This document shows, in pieces, positions 1 through 7,848 of a stretch of DNA of 11,238 nt. How positions within the stretch are numbered: position 1 is the first letter of the stretch; each line of letters starts with the position of its first letter. This stretch comes from an uncultured Bacteroidales bacterium. GTDB taxonomy: Bacteria > Bacteroidota > Bacteroidia > Bacteroidales > UBA932. The position numbers and the translations under genes are program-made. The notes under the pieces are model-generated. The model worked only from the letters and a program-made list of their open reading frames with translations, searched no databases and had not been told where the DNA came from. Where the stretch lies: contig CAMJHJ010000065.1 of the NCBI GenBank assembly GCA_946405485.1, forward strand, positions 1 to 11,238. Reading direction: 5' to 3'.

Positions 1-832
1 CGATATTATAGGTGTCCCCGTCCCGGCCCTCATGAAAGATGAGGTCGATCGCACGGGCGTGGTCTTCGACATAAAGCCAGTCGCGCACATTCTCTCCCTT
101 ACCATAGACCGGCAGCGGTTTCCGGTGGCGGATGTTATTGATAAAGAGAGGAATCAGTTTCTCGGGGAACTGATAGGGACCATAGTTGTTGGAACAGTTG
201 GTCACCACGACCGGCAGGCCGTAGGTATCATGGAAGGCCCGCACGAAATGGTCCGAGGAAGCCTTGGCGGCACTGTACGGGCTGTGCGGCTGGTATTTCA
301 TCTCTTCCGTGAAGAAACGCTCACCATAGGCCAGATGATGCTTGCCGGAGGAGGCCTTCGTCGTGAAAGGAGGCTCGATACCTTCCGGACGGGTCATCTC
401 CAAGGCTCCGTAAACCTCGTCGGTACTGATGTGATAGAAGCGTTTCCCTTCATACTTCTCCGGAAGAGACTCCCAGTACAAGCGCGCAGCCTGGAGCAGG
501 CTCAAAGTGCCCAGGACATTGGTCTTGGCGAAGGTGAAAGGATCCTTGATGCTGCGGTCCACATGACTCTCGGCGGCGAGATGGATGACGCCGTCCACTT
601 TCTCTTCGCGCATCAGGGCGAGCATCGCGTCGAAATCGCAGATGTCGGCCTTGACGAAACGGTAATTGGGACGGTCCTCGATGTCCTTGAGGTTGGCGAG
701 GTTGCCCGCGTAGGTCAGTTTGTCCACATTGATGATCCGGTCCTCCGGATATTTCTCGACAAAGAGCCGGACGACGTGGGAACCGATGAAACCGGCGCCG
801 CCGGTAATCAGAATGCTTCGCTTGTATGCCAT
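1..832 (-). CDS. rfbB: dTDP-glucose 4,6-dehydratase RmlB (3' end cut by window edge)
   Basis: This is the second enzyme of dTDP-L-rhamnose synthesis. It uses bound NAD to convert dTDP-glucose to dTDP-4-keto-6-deoxyglucose in the cytoplasm. Reading leftward from the ATG at 832 gives 277 residues before the edge; family members run to about 350-380, so the C-terminal fifth to quarter is missing. It is an extended short-chain dehydrogenase. The Rossmann glycine motif TGGAGFIG is at residues 10-17, the [11 protein letters not shown] segment follows at about 84-94, the Thr-Asp-Glu triad of STDEVYG is at 137-139, and the YxxxK pair is Tyr186/Lys190. About 35 extra residues between STDEVYG and YSAAK resemble the longer Bacteroidales form. 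It is the last visible gene of the rfbDACB operon and starts 1 nt after the rfbC stop, so translational coupling is likely. The function is firm; whether other genes follow it in the operon cannot be seen. Confidence 0.97.
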   Translation of the reverse strand, partial: MAYKRSILITGGAGFIGSHVVRLFVEKYPEDRIINVDKLTYAGNLANLKDIEDRPNYRFVKADICDFDAMLALMREEKVDGVIHLAAESHVDRSIKDPFTFAKTNVLGTLSLLQAARLYWESLPEKYEGKRFYHISTDEVYGALEMTRPEGIEPPFTTKASSGKHHLAYGERFFTEEMKYQPHSPYSAAKASSDHFVRAFHDTYGLPVVVTNCSNNYGPYQFPEKLIPLFINNIRHRKPLPVYGKGENVRDWLYVEDHARAIDLIFHEGRDGDTYNI

Positions 833-833
833 A

Positions 834-1397
834 TCAATCATTCAAATATTCAAAATCAGAAAAATCAGGGGCGATTTTCTCCCGGGCCAGATCCTTCGCG
901 GAAAGGATCATCTCCTCCCGGGGAATCCGCCAGTCGATGCCGAGCCTGTCATCCATCAACTGGATGCCCGCATCTGCTTCCGGATGGTAAAACTCATCGC
1001 ATTTGTACTGGAACACAGCCTCTTCCGAGAGAACGGCGAAACCGTGCGCAAACCCTTTTGGGATGAACATCTGCCGGTGGTTCTCCTCCGTCAACTCGAC
1101 GGCGATATGCTGGAGGAAGGTCGGGGAACCGCGTCTCAGGTCAACTGCCACGTCAAGCACCGCGCCCCGGACGCAGCGTACCAGTTTGCTCTGGGTATAG
1201 GGCGGCTTCTGATAATGCAGGCCGCGGACCACGCCATAGCGTGACTTGCTTTCGTTGTCCTGCACAAAACGCACGAGCCCGACCTGCTCGTCGAACTCCC
1301 GTTGCGACCAACTCTCGAAAAAATAGCCCCGCTCATCCCCGAACACCCTGGGTTCGAGGATGACGACACCGTCCAGCTTGGTTTTGATCACTTCCAT
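834..1397 (-). CDS. rfbC: dTDP-4-dehydrorhamnose 3,5-epimerase RmlC
   Basis: This cytoplasmic epimerase inverts C3 and C5 of dTDP-4-keto-6-deoxyglucose, the third step toward dTDP-L-rhamnose. The 187-residue product has the usual family length and a cupin (jelly-roll) fold. From the ATG at 1397, His61 in RGLHYQ, Asp168 in SAKDL and Tyr131 in the [12 protein letters not shown] segment line up with the His/Asp dyad and Tyr described for Salmonella RmlC, at a constant offset of two residues. The signature [10 protein letters not shown] is at 111-120. I chose the ATG at 1397 because family proteins begin MEVIKT; a GTG one codon upstream (1400) is also possible. The ATG overlaps the rfbA TGA by one base (TGATG), the classic arrangement for translational coupling. 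The rfbB start follows the stop after one base. Confidence 0.97.
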   Translation of the reverse strand: MEVIKTKLDGVVILEPRVFGDERGYFFESWSQREFDEQVGLVRFVQDNESKSRYGVVRGLHYQKPPYTQSKLVRCVRGAVLDVAVDLRRGSPTFLQHIAVELTEENHRQMFIPKGFAHGFAVLSEEAVFQYKCDEFYHPEADAGIQLMDDRLGIDWRIPREEMILSAKDLAREKIAPDFSDFEYLND

Positions 1398-2302
1398 CAC
1401 TCCAGATTATCAGATCCCGTCTGTTTGCACTCGTCTATCACCTTCAAGAGGTACTGCCCATACTGGTTTTTCAGCATCGGAGCCGCCAGTTCCCGCATCC
1501 GTTCCTCGGAAATCCAACCCCGGCGATAAGCGATGCCTTCCAGGCAGGCGATCTTCAGACCCTGGCGCTTCTCGATCACCTCGACGAAGGTGGACGCCTC
1601 GGAAAGGGAGTCGTGCGTGCCCGTGTCCAGCCAGGCAAAGCCCCGGCCCAACGTCTGGACCTTCAGTTCCCCGTCCGCGAGGAAACGCTGGTTGACCGTC
1701 GTAATCTCCAATTCGCCGCGGGCGGAAGGCTTGATGTGCTTGGCGACATCGACCACCTTGTTGGGATAGAAATAGAGTCCCACGACGGCATAGTTGGATT
1801 TCGGGTTGGCCGGTTTCTCCTCAATGCTGAGGCAGTTGCCGTCCTTGTCGAACTCCGCGACCCCGTAGCGCTGCGGATCGGACACCCAATATCCGAAGAC
1901 CGTCGCCTTCCCGTCTTCCTCCGCCGTACGCACCGCCTCCCGGAGCATGGGCACGAAACCCGCGCCATGGAAAATATTGTCGCCCAGCACCAGGCAGGCG
2001 CTGTCGTCTCCGATGAATTTCTCGCCGATGATGAAAGCCTGCGCCAGCCCGTCGGGAGAGGGTTGCTCCGCGTAGCTGAAGGATACGCCGTAGTCGCTCC
2101 CGTCGCCCAGCAGGCGCTTGAACGCGGGCAAATCCTGGGGCGTGGAGATGATCAGGATATCCCGGATGCCGGCCAGCATCAGGGTCGAGATCGGGTAATA
2201 AACCATCGGCTTGTCAAAAATCGGCAGCAGCTGCTTGCTGACGCCTTTGGTGATCGGATAGAGGCGGGTGCCGGAGCCGCCCGCGAGAACGATGCCTTTC
2301 AT
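1397..2302 (-). CDS. rfbA: Glucose-1-phosphate thymidylyltransferase RmlA
   Basis: This enzyme joins dTTP and glucose-1-phosphate to give dTDP-glucose and pyrophosphate, the entry and normally feedback-inhibited step of the rhamnose pathway. The 301-residue length is typical of short RmlA proteins. The nucleotide-binding loop [11 protein letters not shown] is at residues 6-16, followed by SKQLLP at 22-27 and DKPMVYYP at 30-37. The metal-binding Asp lies in LGDN (Asp108), EEKP is at 161-164, and the second metal Asp is in WLDTGTH (Asp226). The C-terminal part (YRRGWISEE) is also characteristic of RmlA. The ATG at 2302 sits one base after the rfbD stop, and its own stop overlaps the rfbC start, so it belongs to a single rfbDACB transcript. 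No residue expected for activity is missing. Confidence 0.98.
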   Translation of the reverse strand: MKGIVLAGGSGTRLYPITKGVSKQLLPIFDKPMVYYPISTLMLAGIRDILIISTPQDLPAFKRLLGDGSDYGVSFSYAEQPSPDGLAQAFIIGEKFIGDDSACLVLGDNIFHGAGFVPMLREAVRTAEEDGKATVFGYWVSDPQRYGVAEFDKDGNCLSIEEKPANPKSNYAVVGLYFYPNKVVDVAKHIKPSARGELEITTVNQRFLADGELKVQTLGRGFAWLDTGTHDSLSEASTFVEVIEKRQGLKIACLEGIAYRRGWISEERMRELAAPMLKNQYGQYLLKVIDECKQTGSDNLE

Positions 2303-2303
2303 G

Positions 2304-3182
2304 TCAGGATAGTCTGTTTAAACATTTTTCCAGGGAATCCAGCCAGTACGGGATCTCCACGCCGAAAGTCTCCTTGACCAGGGTCTTGTCCAGCACGGAA
2401 TAGTGCGGACGCTCTGCCTTGGAAGGGAATTCATCGCTGTGGCAGGGACGGATGTCACAAGCCGTATGGCCGCTGAGCCGGGCGATCGCCCGGGCGAAAT
2501 CGAACCAGGAGATGACTCCTTCGTCCGTGTAATGATAAACGCCGGTATGGTCCAGCTGGCCGTCGGCGATGACTTTCAGGATCAGGGCAGCCAGGTCCGC
2601 GGCATAGGTGGGCGTCCCCACCTGGTCGAAGACGCACTTCATCTCCGGCTTCTCGGCCGTCAGGCGGAGCACCGTCTTGACGAAATTCTTCCCGTACGGG
2701 GAATAAAGCCACGCCGTCCTGAATATCAGATACTTGCAACCTGAATTCCGTACGGCGTCCTCACCCTGGAGCTTGGTACTGCCATAAACGCCCAGGGGGT
2801 GCGGCTCGTCATCCTCCCGGTAAGGGATGGAAGCGTCTCCGTGGAAGACATAATCCGTGGAGATGTGGATCAGGGTCGCGCCGGTCTCCCGGGCGACCGT
2901 AGCCAGGTTGGCGGGGGCGACGTGGTTCAGCAGGTCCGCGAAACCGATATCATCCTCCGCTTTCGCCACATCCGTATACGCGGCGCAGTTGACGATGACA
3001 TCCACCGCCTCGGAACGGCAAACGATACGGATCGCATCCAGGTTGGTGATGTCCAGATAAACCGTTTCCCGGCCGGGAACGGCATTGACATCGGAAAAGA
3101 TGAAACGATGGCCCATTCCCTCCGACAGATTCCGGATCTCCGTGCCGAGCTGACCGTTGGCGCCTGTGACGAGTATATTCAT
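2304..3182 (-). CDS. rfbD: dTDP-4-dehydrorhamnose reductase RmlD
   Basis: This is the final step of the pathway: NAD(P)H-dependent reduction of dTDP-4-keto-L-rhamnose to dTDP-L-rhamnose. The protein is an extended short-chain dehydrogenase of 292 residues from the ATG at 3182. The glycine-rich cofactor loop TGANGQLG is at residues 6-13, NCAAYTDV is at 65-72, STDYVF is at 108-113, and the catalytic YxxxK is Tyr133/Lys137 in VYGSTK. I prefer the ATG at 3182 because [13 protein letters not shown] is the normal family start; an in-frame TTG at 3197 would add five residues (MKPRE) without any conserved content. It is the first gene of the operon, directly behind the divergent promoter region shared with rnhA. 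Order D-A-C-B is one of several orders seen for these genes. Confidence 0.97.
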   Translation of the reverse strand: MNILVTGANGQLGTEIRNLSEGMGHRFIFSDVNAVPGRETVYLDITNLDAIRIVCRSEAVDVIVNCAAYTDVAKAEDDIGFADLLNHVAPANLATVARETGATLIHISTDYVFHGDASIPYREDDEPHPLGVYGSTKLQGEDAVRNSGCKYLIFRTAWLYSPYGKNFVKTVLRLTAEKPEMKCVFDQVGTPTYAADLAALILKVIADGQLDHTGVYHYTDEGVISWFDFARAIARLSGHTACDIRPCHSDEFPSKAERPHYSVLDKTLVKETFGVEIPYWLDSLEKCLNRLS

Positions 3183-3202
3183 TTCCCTTGGTTTCAATCA
3201 CA

Positions 3203-3219
3203 CAAATTTAACAAAAATA
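3203..3219 (-). promoter_or_regulatory. Putative leftward promoter(s) for the rfbDACB operon
   Basis: On the minus strand two octamers fit the Bacteroidetes -7 consensus TAnnTTTG exactly: TATTTTTG (3219 to 3212) and TAAATTTG (3210 to 3203). They would start transcripts roughly 15-25 nt upstream of the rfbD ATG. I see no convincing -33 TTTG at the expected distance for either box, and the DNA is AT-rich, so one or both matches could be chance. The position between divergent genes favours at least one being real. Confidence 0.5.
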
Positions 3220-3223
3220 TGCT

Positions 3224-3231
3224 TACTTTTG
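3224..3231 (+). promoter_or_regulatory. Putative -7 box for rnhA-pdxA (TACTTTTG)
   Basis: TACTTTTG matches the Bacteroidetes TAnnTTTG consensus and ends only 7 nt before the rnhA ATG at 3239. With the usual spacing the transcript would begin at or within a few bases of the start codon, implying a leaderless or nearly leaderless mRNA. No clear -33 TTTG lies about 20 nt upstream. The box sits inside a 16-bp near-palindrome (3224-3239) and faces the rfbD promoter candidates. Confidence 0.5.
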
Positions 3232-3238
3232 CATAAGT

Positions 3239-3730
3239 ATGGCCAGTCAATCGCAAAAACCGACGATTTATCTTTACACGGACGGAGCCGCGAGTGGAAA
3301 TCCCGGACCCGGCGGTTATGGCGTCGTATTGACGTGCGCGGGTCTGCGCAAGGAACTGTCGGGCGGTTTCGCCCTGACCACCAACAACCGGATGGAGCTG
3401 CTGGCTGTCATCAAGGGCCTGGAAGCGATCCGCTGGGAGCAAGCCCGGGTAGAGGTCTGGAGCGATTCGACCTATGTCGTCAAGGCTGTCACCGAAGGAT
3501 GGTTGGACAAATGGCTCGCCACGGGCTTCAAGAAGAAGAAAAACGCCGACCTGTGGCTGCGTTTCAATCCCTTGTACCGGCGCCATGAAGTGACCTTCCA
3601 CTGGCTGAAAGGGCACGCCGGGCATCCGGAAAACGAGCGTTGCGACCAGCTTGCGGTGGCCGCATACAAGCAACCGGACCTGCCTGAGGACAGCGGCTAC
3701 AGACAAGAAGAAACTTTATTTGATCAATGA
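3239..3730 (+). CDS. rnhA: Ribonuclease HI
   Basis: RNase HI cleaves the RNA strand of RNA-DNA hybrids with Mg2+, removing R-loops and primer RNA. The 163-residue protein has the bacterial single-domain form (about 155 residues). All four DEDD carboxylates are visible: Asp15 in YTDGAASGNPGPGG, Glu53 in NRMELLAV, Asp76 in WSDSTYVV and Asp136 in ERCDQLA. The loop histidine is His126 in WLKGHAGHPENE. The basic Trp-rich segment at 88-107 (GWLDKWLATGFKKKKNADLW) corresponds to the substrate-binding handle region of E. coli-type enzymes. This is not the archaeal/CBM-fused form also found in Bacteroidetes. It is the first gene of a rightward pair with pdxA (1-nt gap) and is transcribed divergently from the rhamnose operon. 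Confidence 0.97.
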   Translation: MASQSQKPTIYLYTDGAASGNPGPGGYGVVLTCAGLRKELSGGFALTTNNRMELLAVIKGLEAIRWEQARVEVWSDSTYVVKAVTEGWLDKWLATGFKKKKNADLWLRFNPLYRRHEVTFHWLKGHAGHPENERCDQLAVAAYKQPDLPEDSGYRQEETLFDQ

Positions 3731-3731
3731 T

Positions 3732-4826
3732 ATGGCAAACGAAAGGAAACCCATCGTAGGCATCACGCAAGGTGACGGCAACGGCATCGGATACGAGGTC
3801 ATCATCAAGGCCCTCTCCGATCCCCGCATCCTCGAGTCATTCACACCCGTCATCTACGGATCCTCCAAGATATTCGGCTTCTATAAGAAGCTGATCCATG
3901 AGATAGACCAGTTGGACACCAACGTGATCCGCTCCGCGAAAGAGGCGCACGCCCGCCGGATCAACATTGTCAACTGCCTGCCGGACAATGTTTTCGTTGA
4001 GCCCGGACAACCCACGCCCGAATCCGCGAAAGCGGCCATGACCGCACTGGAATGGGCGGTCCGCGACATCAAGGAAGGCAACATCGACGTCCTGGTCACC
4101 GCCCCCTTCAACAAGAAAGCGATGTCCCGGGAAGGTTTCGGTTATGCCGGCCATACGGAGTATCTCCAGAATGCTTTCGGGGTCAAGGATATCACGATGC
4201 TGATGGTCAGCGATGCGCTCAAGGTCGGCGTCGTGACGGGTCACATCCCGCTGAAGGATGTCTCCGCCAGCATTACCGAAGAGAAGATTCTCAGCAAATT
4301 GCGTCTGATGAAGGCTTCCCTGGAGCGGGATTTCGGCATCGACAACCCCAAGATCGCAGTATTGAGCCTGAACCCCCACAGCGGCGACGGCGGATTGCTG
4401 GGCGACGAAGAGGAGAAGGTCATCATCCCGGCCATCCAGAAGGCCCAGGATGAGGGTATCCTCGCTTACGGTCCCTTCTCTCCCGACGGTTATTTCGGCG
4501 TCCGGGAGTACAGTCTCTTCGATGCGACGCTGGCGATGTACCACGACCAGGGCCTGGAGCCCTTCAAGGCCATTTCCTTCGAGGATGGCGTGAACTACAC
4601 CGCCGGACTCCCGATCGTACGCACGTCTCCCGACCACGGCACGGCCTATGCGATGGCAGGGCGTGACGAGGCGGATCCGGGTTCGATGCGTTCGGCCATT
4701 TACCGGGCGATCGACATCCTGCGGAAGCGGAAGGCGTATGATGAGTTGCAGGCTGGGAAGATGCGGCCGAGGGAGGGCGATGAGCCGAAACCCGAGCGCC
4801 GCAACGGCCGTCCCCAGATCGCCTGA
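3732..4826 (+). CDS. pdxA: 4-hydroxythreonine-4-phosphate dehydrogenase PdxA
   Basis: PdxA oxidises 4-phosphohydroxy-L-threonine with NAD(P); the product decarboxylates and is condensed by PdxJ with deoxyxylulose-5-phosphate to make pyridoxine-5-phosphate (DXP-dependent vitamin B6 route). The 364-residue protein begins PIVGITQGDGNGIGYE (7-22), the family N-terminal signature. The three divalent-metal histidines are His141 (AGHTEYL), His216 (NPHSGDGG) and His271 (MYHDQGLEPFK). VTAPFNK is at 122-128 and TSPDHGTAYA at 298-307. The ATG at 3732 lies one base after the rnhA stop; the open frame extends upstream, but that part only overlaps rnhA. The last 25 or so residues are charged and Arg/Pro-rich and look unstructured. 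PdxA-like paralogues (PdxA2) act on other 4-phospho-acids, but the motifs and length suit true PdxA. Confidence 0.95.
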   Translation: MANERKPIVGITQGDGNGIGYEVIIKALSDPRILESFTPVIYGSSKIFGFYKKLIHEIDQLDTNVIRSAKEAHARRINIVNCLPDNVFVEPGQPTPESAKAAMTALEWAVRDIKEGNIDVLVTAPFNKKAMSREGFGYAGHTEYLQNAFGVKDITMLMVSDALKVGVVTGHIPLKDVSASITEEKILSKLRLMKASLERDFGIDNPKIAVLSLNPHSGDGGLLGDEEEKVIIPAIQKAQDEGILAYGPFSPDGYFGVREYSLFDATLAMYHDQGLEPFKAISFEDGVNYTAGLPIVRTSPDHGTAYAMAGRDEADPGSMRSAIYRAIDILRKRKAYDELQAGKMRPREGDEPKPERRNGRPQIA

Positions 4827-4833
4827 CCTGTCA

Positions 4834-4916
4834 GGTATAGCAGGCCCCGCACTTTCAGCAGCTGAGTTTTTAACCCTTCGGGGAATGCTGCTGAAAGTGC
4901 GGGGCCTGACTATACC
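4834..4916. repeat. Long nested inverted repeat, possible bidirectional terminator
   Basis: A perfect 22-bp inverted repeat pairs 4841-4862 with 4887-4908. It is extended by 7 more pairs (GGTATAG at 4834-4840 with CTATACC at 4910-4916) across a single bulged A at 4909, giving about 29 base pairs. The 24-nt loop (4863-4886) contains its own mini-hairpin CCC-TTCG-GGG (4874-4883), a cUUCGg tetraloop in RNA, and a run of five T (4867-4871). It fills the gap between the convergent stops of pdxA and recX, so a bidirectional terminator is the simplest reading. However, no T-tract follows the stem on either strand. A transposon-derived palindrome or an RNA-stabilising hairpin is also possible. Confidence 0.85.
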
Positions 4917-4937
4917 CAAAGCGTATGCGTACCGGCG

Positions 4938-5393
4938 CTAGAGCAAGGCCTTCACCGCCGGGTTGAGGCGGTCGTATTCGTAGCCGCGCTGGAGGCCGAA
5001 CTTCAGCAACTTCAAGCGCAGCTCGGGATCCCCCTTCAGCGTACGCGCCTTCGCCTCCAGGACAGCGCGCATCCGCGCATCCGCCTTATCGGCATCCACC
5101 TCGCCCAGCGCCTTGTCCACCGTGGAAGCATCGATCCCCTTCCCCCGCAACTGGAAGGCGATCTTGACCGGTCCCCAGCCATCCAGGCACGACTTGTCAC
5201 GCGCGAACGCGGTCGCATAACGGAGGTCATCCACGAATTGATCCTTCACCAGCAAAGCCACCATGGCGGCGGCCGCCTCCTCGTCACCTTCCAAGCCTTT
5301 CAGCGCCTTCTTATAAATGTCTGCGCTGCAATACTCCTTCCGCGCGCAAAGCGCCTGCAGCGAAGAAAGCAGTTTGTCGTCCTTAGAAATCAT
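4938..5393 (-). CDS. recX: RecX-family regulator of RecA
   Basis: RecX binds RecA filaments and modulates recombination, usually by capping or destabilising the filament. The 151-residue product is small and mostly helical, as in the family. The two signature segments are present: FVDDLRYATAFARDK at residues 53-67 and GWGPVKIAFQLRGKGI at 72-87. These correspond to the first two three-helix modules; the C-terminal KLLKFGLQRGYEYD (128-141) is a normal third-module ending. The ATG at 5393 overlaps the end of the patatin gene by 11 nt, so it is probably co-translated as the last gene of the rlmN-patatin-recX unit. Unlike in many bacteria it is not directly behind recA, but it lies about 3.6 kb away in an operon divergent from recA. 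RecX proteins are poorly conserved, so the call rests on the two motifs plus context. Confidence 0.9.
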   Translation of the reverse strand: MISKDDKLLSSLQALCARKEYCSADIYKKALKGLEGDEEAAAAMVALLVKDQFVDDLRYATAFARDKSCLDGWGPVKIAFQLRGKGIDASTVDKALGEVDADKADARMRAVLEAKARTLKGDPELRLKLLKFGLQRGYEYDRLNPAVKALL

Positions 5394-7848
5394 ATCCGAA
5401 ACTGACGTAAGCTCCCACCTTCTTGTTCAAGTCGTTCCAACGGACATCCAGCCGGATCGGGCCGGCGATGGTCTTGAAACCCAGCTCGAAACAGGCTCCC
5501 AGCACCAGTTTGTTCTGGATGTCGAGGAAACCGCTGAGGGTATCCTCCGCCTTGAAGGCGCCCGCCTCAAAGGTCGTGAACAAGTTCTTGCCGAAACGAA
5601 GCCGCAGCGCCGCATCCGCCGACGCAAGATAATTATCCACCAGCATCATGCCGCCGAAACCGCAGAACGGGATCTGCTGGTCGATGTAGCGACCGGCCAT
5701 CGTGCCGCCGATGAAGTTTTTAAGCGGCAGGTTGGTCATATCCTCGGCATCGCCGTTCAGCACCGCACGGGCGTTGACACCCATCAGCAGGGAAACGTGA
5801 CGGCCGAAAGGAAGGGCGGTGCGGAAATGGACGGAAGCCAGATGTTCATCAGCGAAACCGATCTTCAGGTCCTTCGCGAAAACCCATTCATAATTCACAT
5901 TGAAATCGATACCCCGCATCGTGAAATACGGGTCATCCAGCGTATAGGCACGGCCATTGGCGAACGCAGAGGTATAATTACCGCCCATGGAGGAAAGCAC
6001 ATCGCTGGATGCCGACACGTTCTGGTTGGAGAGCCAGTCCGTCGCCCGGATAAACTTGTTGCGCCCGCCGATATTAAAGTCCAGGTGCGTCCAATGGATG
6101 TTGGAGAAATACACCTCTTCCTGATGGCTCCAATACTTGAGCCGGAACAGGGCCTCGTCCGTCGTGACGTCCGCGGTATAGCCGCTGACCTTGGCGTCGA
6201 AATTGAGCGTAGGCGTCCGGAGTCCGTCGAAAGAAAGATGGGCCTGCGCATATTTGTTCTGACCGAGCTTGCCGGTCAGGTCAAACTTGACGCCGGAGAT
6301 CTGATGGGCGCCGAGACCGACATTGACGATGGCGTCCACCAGCGTCTCATTGTCGGCACGGATACCGAAACCGAACTGATGGATCGGACGTTTCTGGCAA
6401 CGGAATACGAGCCGATAGGGCTCTTCTTCTCCCAGCAGGCGATAAGTCACAGATTCGAAGGAACCCGTGGCAAAGATCATCGCGACCGCCTTATCGATCT
6501 GCGTCTTTCCGATCCGGTCTCCCGCCTTGAATCTCAACTTCTTGGACAGCCAGCGCGAATCCCTGTCCGGCATCCCTTCAAACTCGATGCTCGCGATCTG
6601 CAAGGGTGTCCGGCCGATGTCGTCGGCGGGACGGGCACGCAGCGTCTTCGACGCATCCGGCATCATCGCCTTCAGGGACTTCAGCGCATCGGCCTGACGA
6701 AGGGCGGCGGCATAGCCCCGTCCGACGATGGTCTTGACACTCTTCGTATCGAAACTGAGCATGTTATACTCGCGCAACTGGGGCTTGATGAAGATGTCCG
6801 CATTGTCCACGTTCTTGGAGAAAGCCTCGCGGCCCAGCATGTCGATGAAGGTCCAGAGGATATCGGCGATGTTGTTGATCTCCTCATAGGTCATGTCCTT
6901 GTCGGACAGGTCCACGCCGATGATATAGTCCGCACCCATCTCCCGGGCGATATCGGTCGGGAAGTTGTTGCGCGTGCCGCCGTCCACCAGCACCATGCCG
7001 TGGGTACGGACGGGATCGAAGAGGCCCGGGATGGACATCGTCGAGCGAAGCGCCTCGTTGATGGATCCGGAGGTCCAGTTTTTCGCCTTGCAGCTGACCA
7101 GATCGGAAGCCACGCAGCAGAACGGGATCGGGAAATCCAGGAAACTGACCGAATCTTGATAACCCGCGGAGATAGAACTGAAAATATTGTTGACGTGCAG
7201 GCCGTTGATGTATCCGGCCGGCAGACTGCGGGCGATGTTGTTGATCGGCAGGTCAACTCCCGTCGTGGGGTCTTGAACCATGCCGCTGCGCTCGACCGGA
7301 ATCGACCTTTTTCCCTTTTTCTTGGCAGGCTGCTGCTCTTCCGGCGCCTGCCCTATCATCGCGCGGAAGACATCTTCCGAGTAATGGAACGGCACGGAGA
7401 GCATGTACTTTTCCTTGTACATCTTGGTCGCGTAGGAAATGTAATCCTGCGGGACCTTGTCGCTGAGCGCCAGGTTCCAGTCCATCGAGGTGACCAGCGA
7501 ATCCAGGTAATCGACGTCGTAGCCCAGGGCGTACAGGCCGCCGACCAGGCCGCCCATGCTGGTGCCCACGACCACGTCGACGGGAATCTGCTGCTCCTCC
7601 AGATAACGGATCACGCCCACGTGCGCAGCCCCCTTGGCCCCGCCTCCGCTGAGCACCAGGGCCACCGTCGGCCGATGCTCGGTCCGGCGGATCCGGTCCA
7701 GTTTCTTCCGCACTTTTTCAAATGCCACAGCATCCCCTTCAGGATCCACACTGGCCGTGGCGAGCTGCGCGCCGGCACTCAGGGGCAGCAAAGCCAGGAC
7801 TGCGGCAGCCACCCATTTCAAAGCCTTCCTATTCATCGTTCGTAACAT
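5383..7848 (-). CDS. Patatin-like phospholipase with POTRA and outer-membrane beta-barrel (type Vd-like)
   Basis: This 821-residue protein is a predicted exported lipase fused to its own outer-membrane barrel, similar in layout to PlpD/FplA type Vd autotransporters. A signal peptide covers residues 1-27 (basic start, VAAAVLALLPLSAGA, likely cut before Gln28). The patatin domain spans about 61-390: oxyanion loop SGGGAKGAAH (67-76), nucleophile Ser97 in GTSMGG, and catalytic Asp289 in VDGGTRNNFP. A POTRA-like domain (414-488) precedes a Bac_surface_Ag/BamA-type barrel to the end, closing with the aromatic terminus SFGYDF. A Lys/Pro-rich insert (about 169-185) interrupts the lipase domain. The ATG at 7848 follows an A-rich stretch (GGAAAACATAAAA); ATG 7836 would drop four residues. 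It overlaps rlmN by 20 nt and recX by 11 nt. The substrate is unknown, and whether the lipase faces outward is inference. Confidence 0.93.
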   Translation of the reverse strand: MLRTMNRKALKWVAAAVLALLPLSAGAQLATASVDPEGDAVAFEKVRKKLDRIRRTEHRPTVALVLSGGGAKGAAHVGVIRYLEEQQIPVDVVVGTSMGGLVGGLYALGYDVDYLDSLVTSMDWNLALSDKVPQDYISYATKMYKEKYMLSVPFHYSEDVFRAMIGQAPEEQQPAKKKGKRSIPVERSGMVQDPTTGVDLPINNIARSLPAGYINGLHVNNIFSSISAGYQDSVSFLDFPIPFCCVASDLVSCKAKNWTSGSINEALRSTMSIPGLFDPVRTHGMVLVDGGTRNNFPTDIAREMGADYIIGVDLSDKDMTYEEINNIADILWTFIDMLGREAFSKNVDNADIFIKPQLREYNMLSFDTKSVKTIVGRGYAAALRQADALKSLKAMMPDASKTLRARPADDIGRTPLQIASIEFEGMPDRDSRWLSKKLRFKAGDRIGKTQIDKAVAMIFATGSFESVTYRLLGEEEPYRLVFRCQKRPIHQFGFGIRADNETLVDAIVNVGLGAHQISGVKFDLTGKLGQNKYAQAHLSFDGLRTPTLNFDAKVSGYTADVTTDEALFRLKYWSHQEEVYFSNIHWTHLDFNIGGRNKFIRATDWLSNQNVSASSDVLSSMGGNYTSAFANGRAYTLDDPYFTMRGIDFNVNYEWVFAKDLKIGFADEHLASVHFRTALPFGRHVSLLMGVNARAVLNGDAEDMTNLPLKNFIGGTMAGRYIDQQIPFCGFGGMMLVDNYLASADAALRLRFGKNLFTTFEAGAFKAEDTLSGFLDIQNKLVLGACFELGFKTIAGPIRLDVRWNDLNKKVGAYVSFGYDF

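Noticed and set aside
32..1066. Long plus-strand frame opposite rfbB and rfbC
   Set aside because: It spans two well-supported minus-strand genes and resembles no known family; a mirror-frame artefact of GC-rich codon use.
3183..3197. TTG start and AAGGGA as a ribosome site for rfbD
   Set aside because: AAGGGA ends about 2 nt before the ATG, too close for a normal Shine-Dalgarno, and the added MKPRE is not conserved-looking.
3651..3731. Upstream extension of the pdxA frame
   Set aside because: It overlaps the rnhA coding sequence; family alignment starts at MANERKPIVGITQGDG from 3732.
4822..4835. Short palindrome CCTGAC-CT-GTCAGG over the pdxA stop
   Set aside because: The 2-nt spacer is too small for an RNA hairpin; its right half partly overlaps the long inverted repeat, and it may be chance.
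3837..4919. A 360-codon minus frame opposite pdxA
   Set aside because: pdxA on the plus strand has all metal-binding histidines and family signatures. The antisense frame runs through the inverted repeat and has no recognisable motif.
5317..7845. An 842-codon open frame antisense to the patatin gene
   Set aside because: It lies in exact codon register with the sense gene, so it stays open simply because the sense gene avoids TTA, CTA and TCA codons at high GC. It ends at the sense TTA codon 2. The product is a His/Asp/Arg-rich low-complexity string, while the sense strand encodes clear lipase and barrel motifs.
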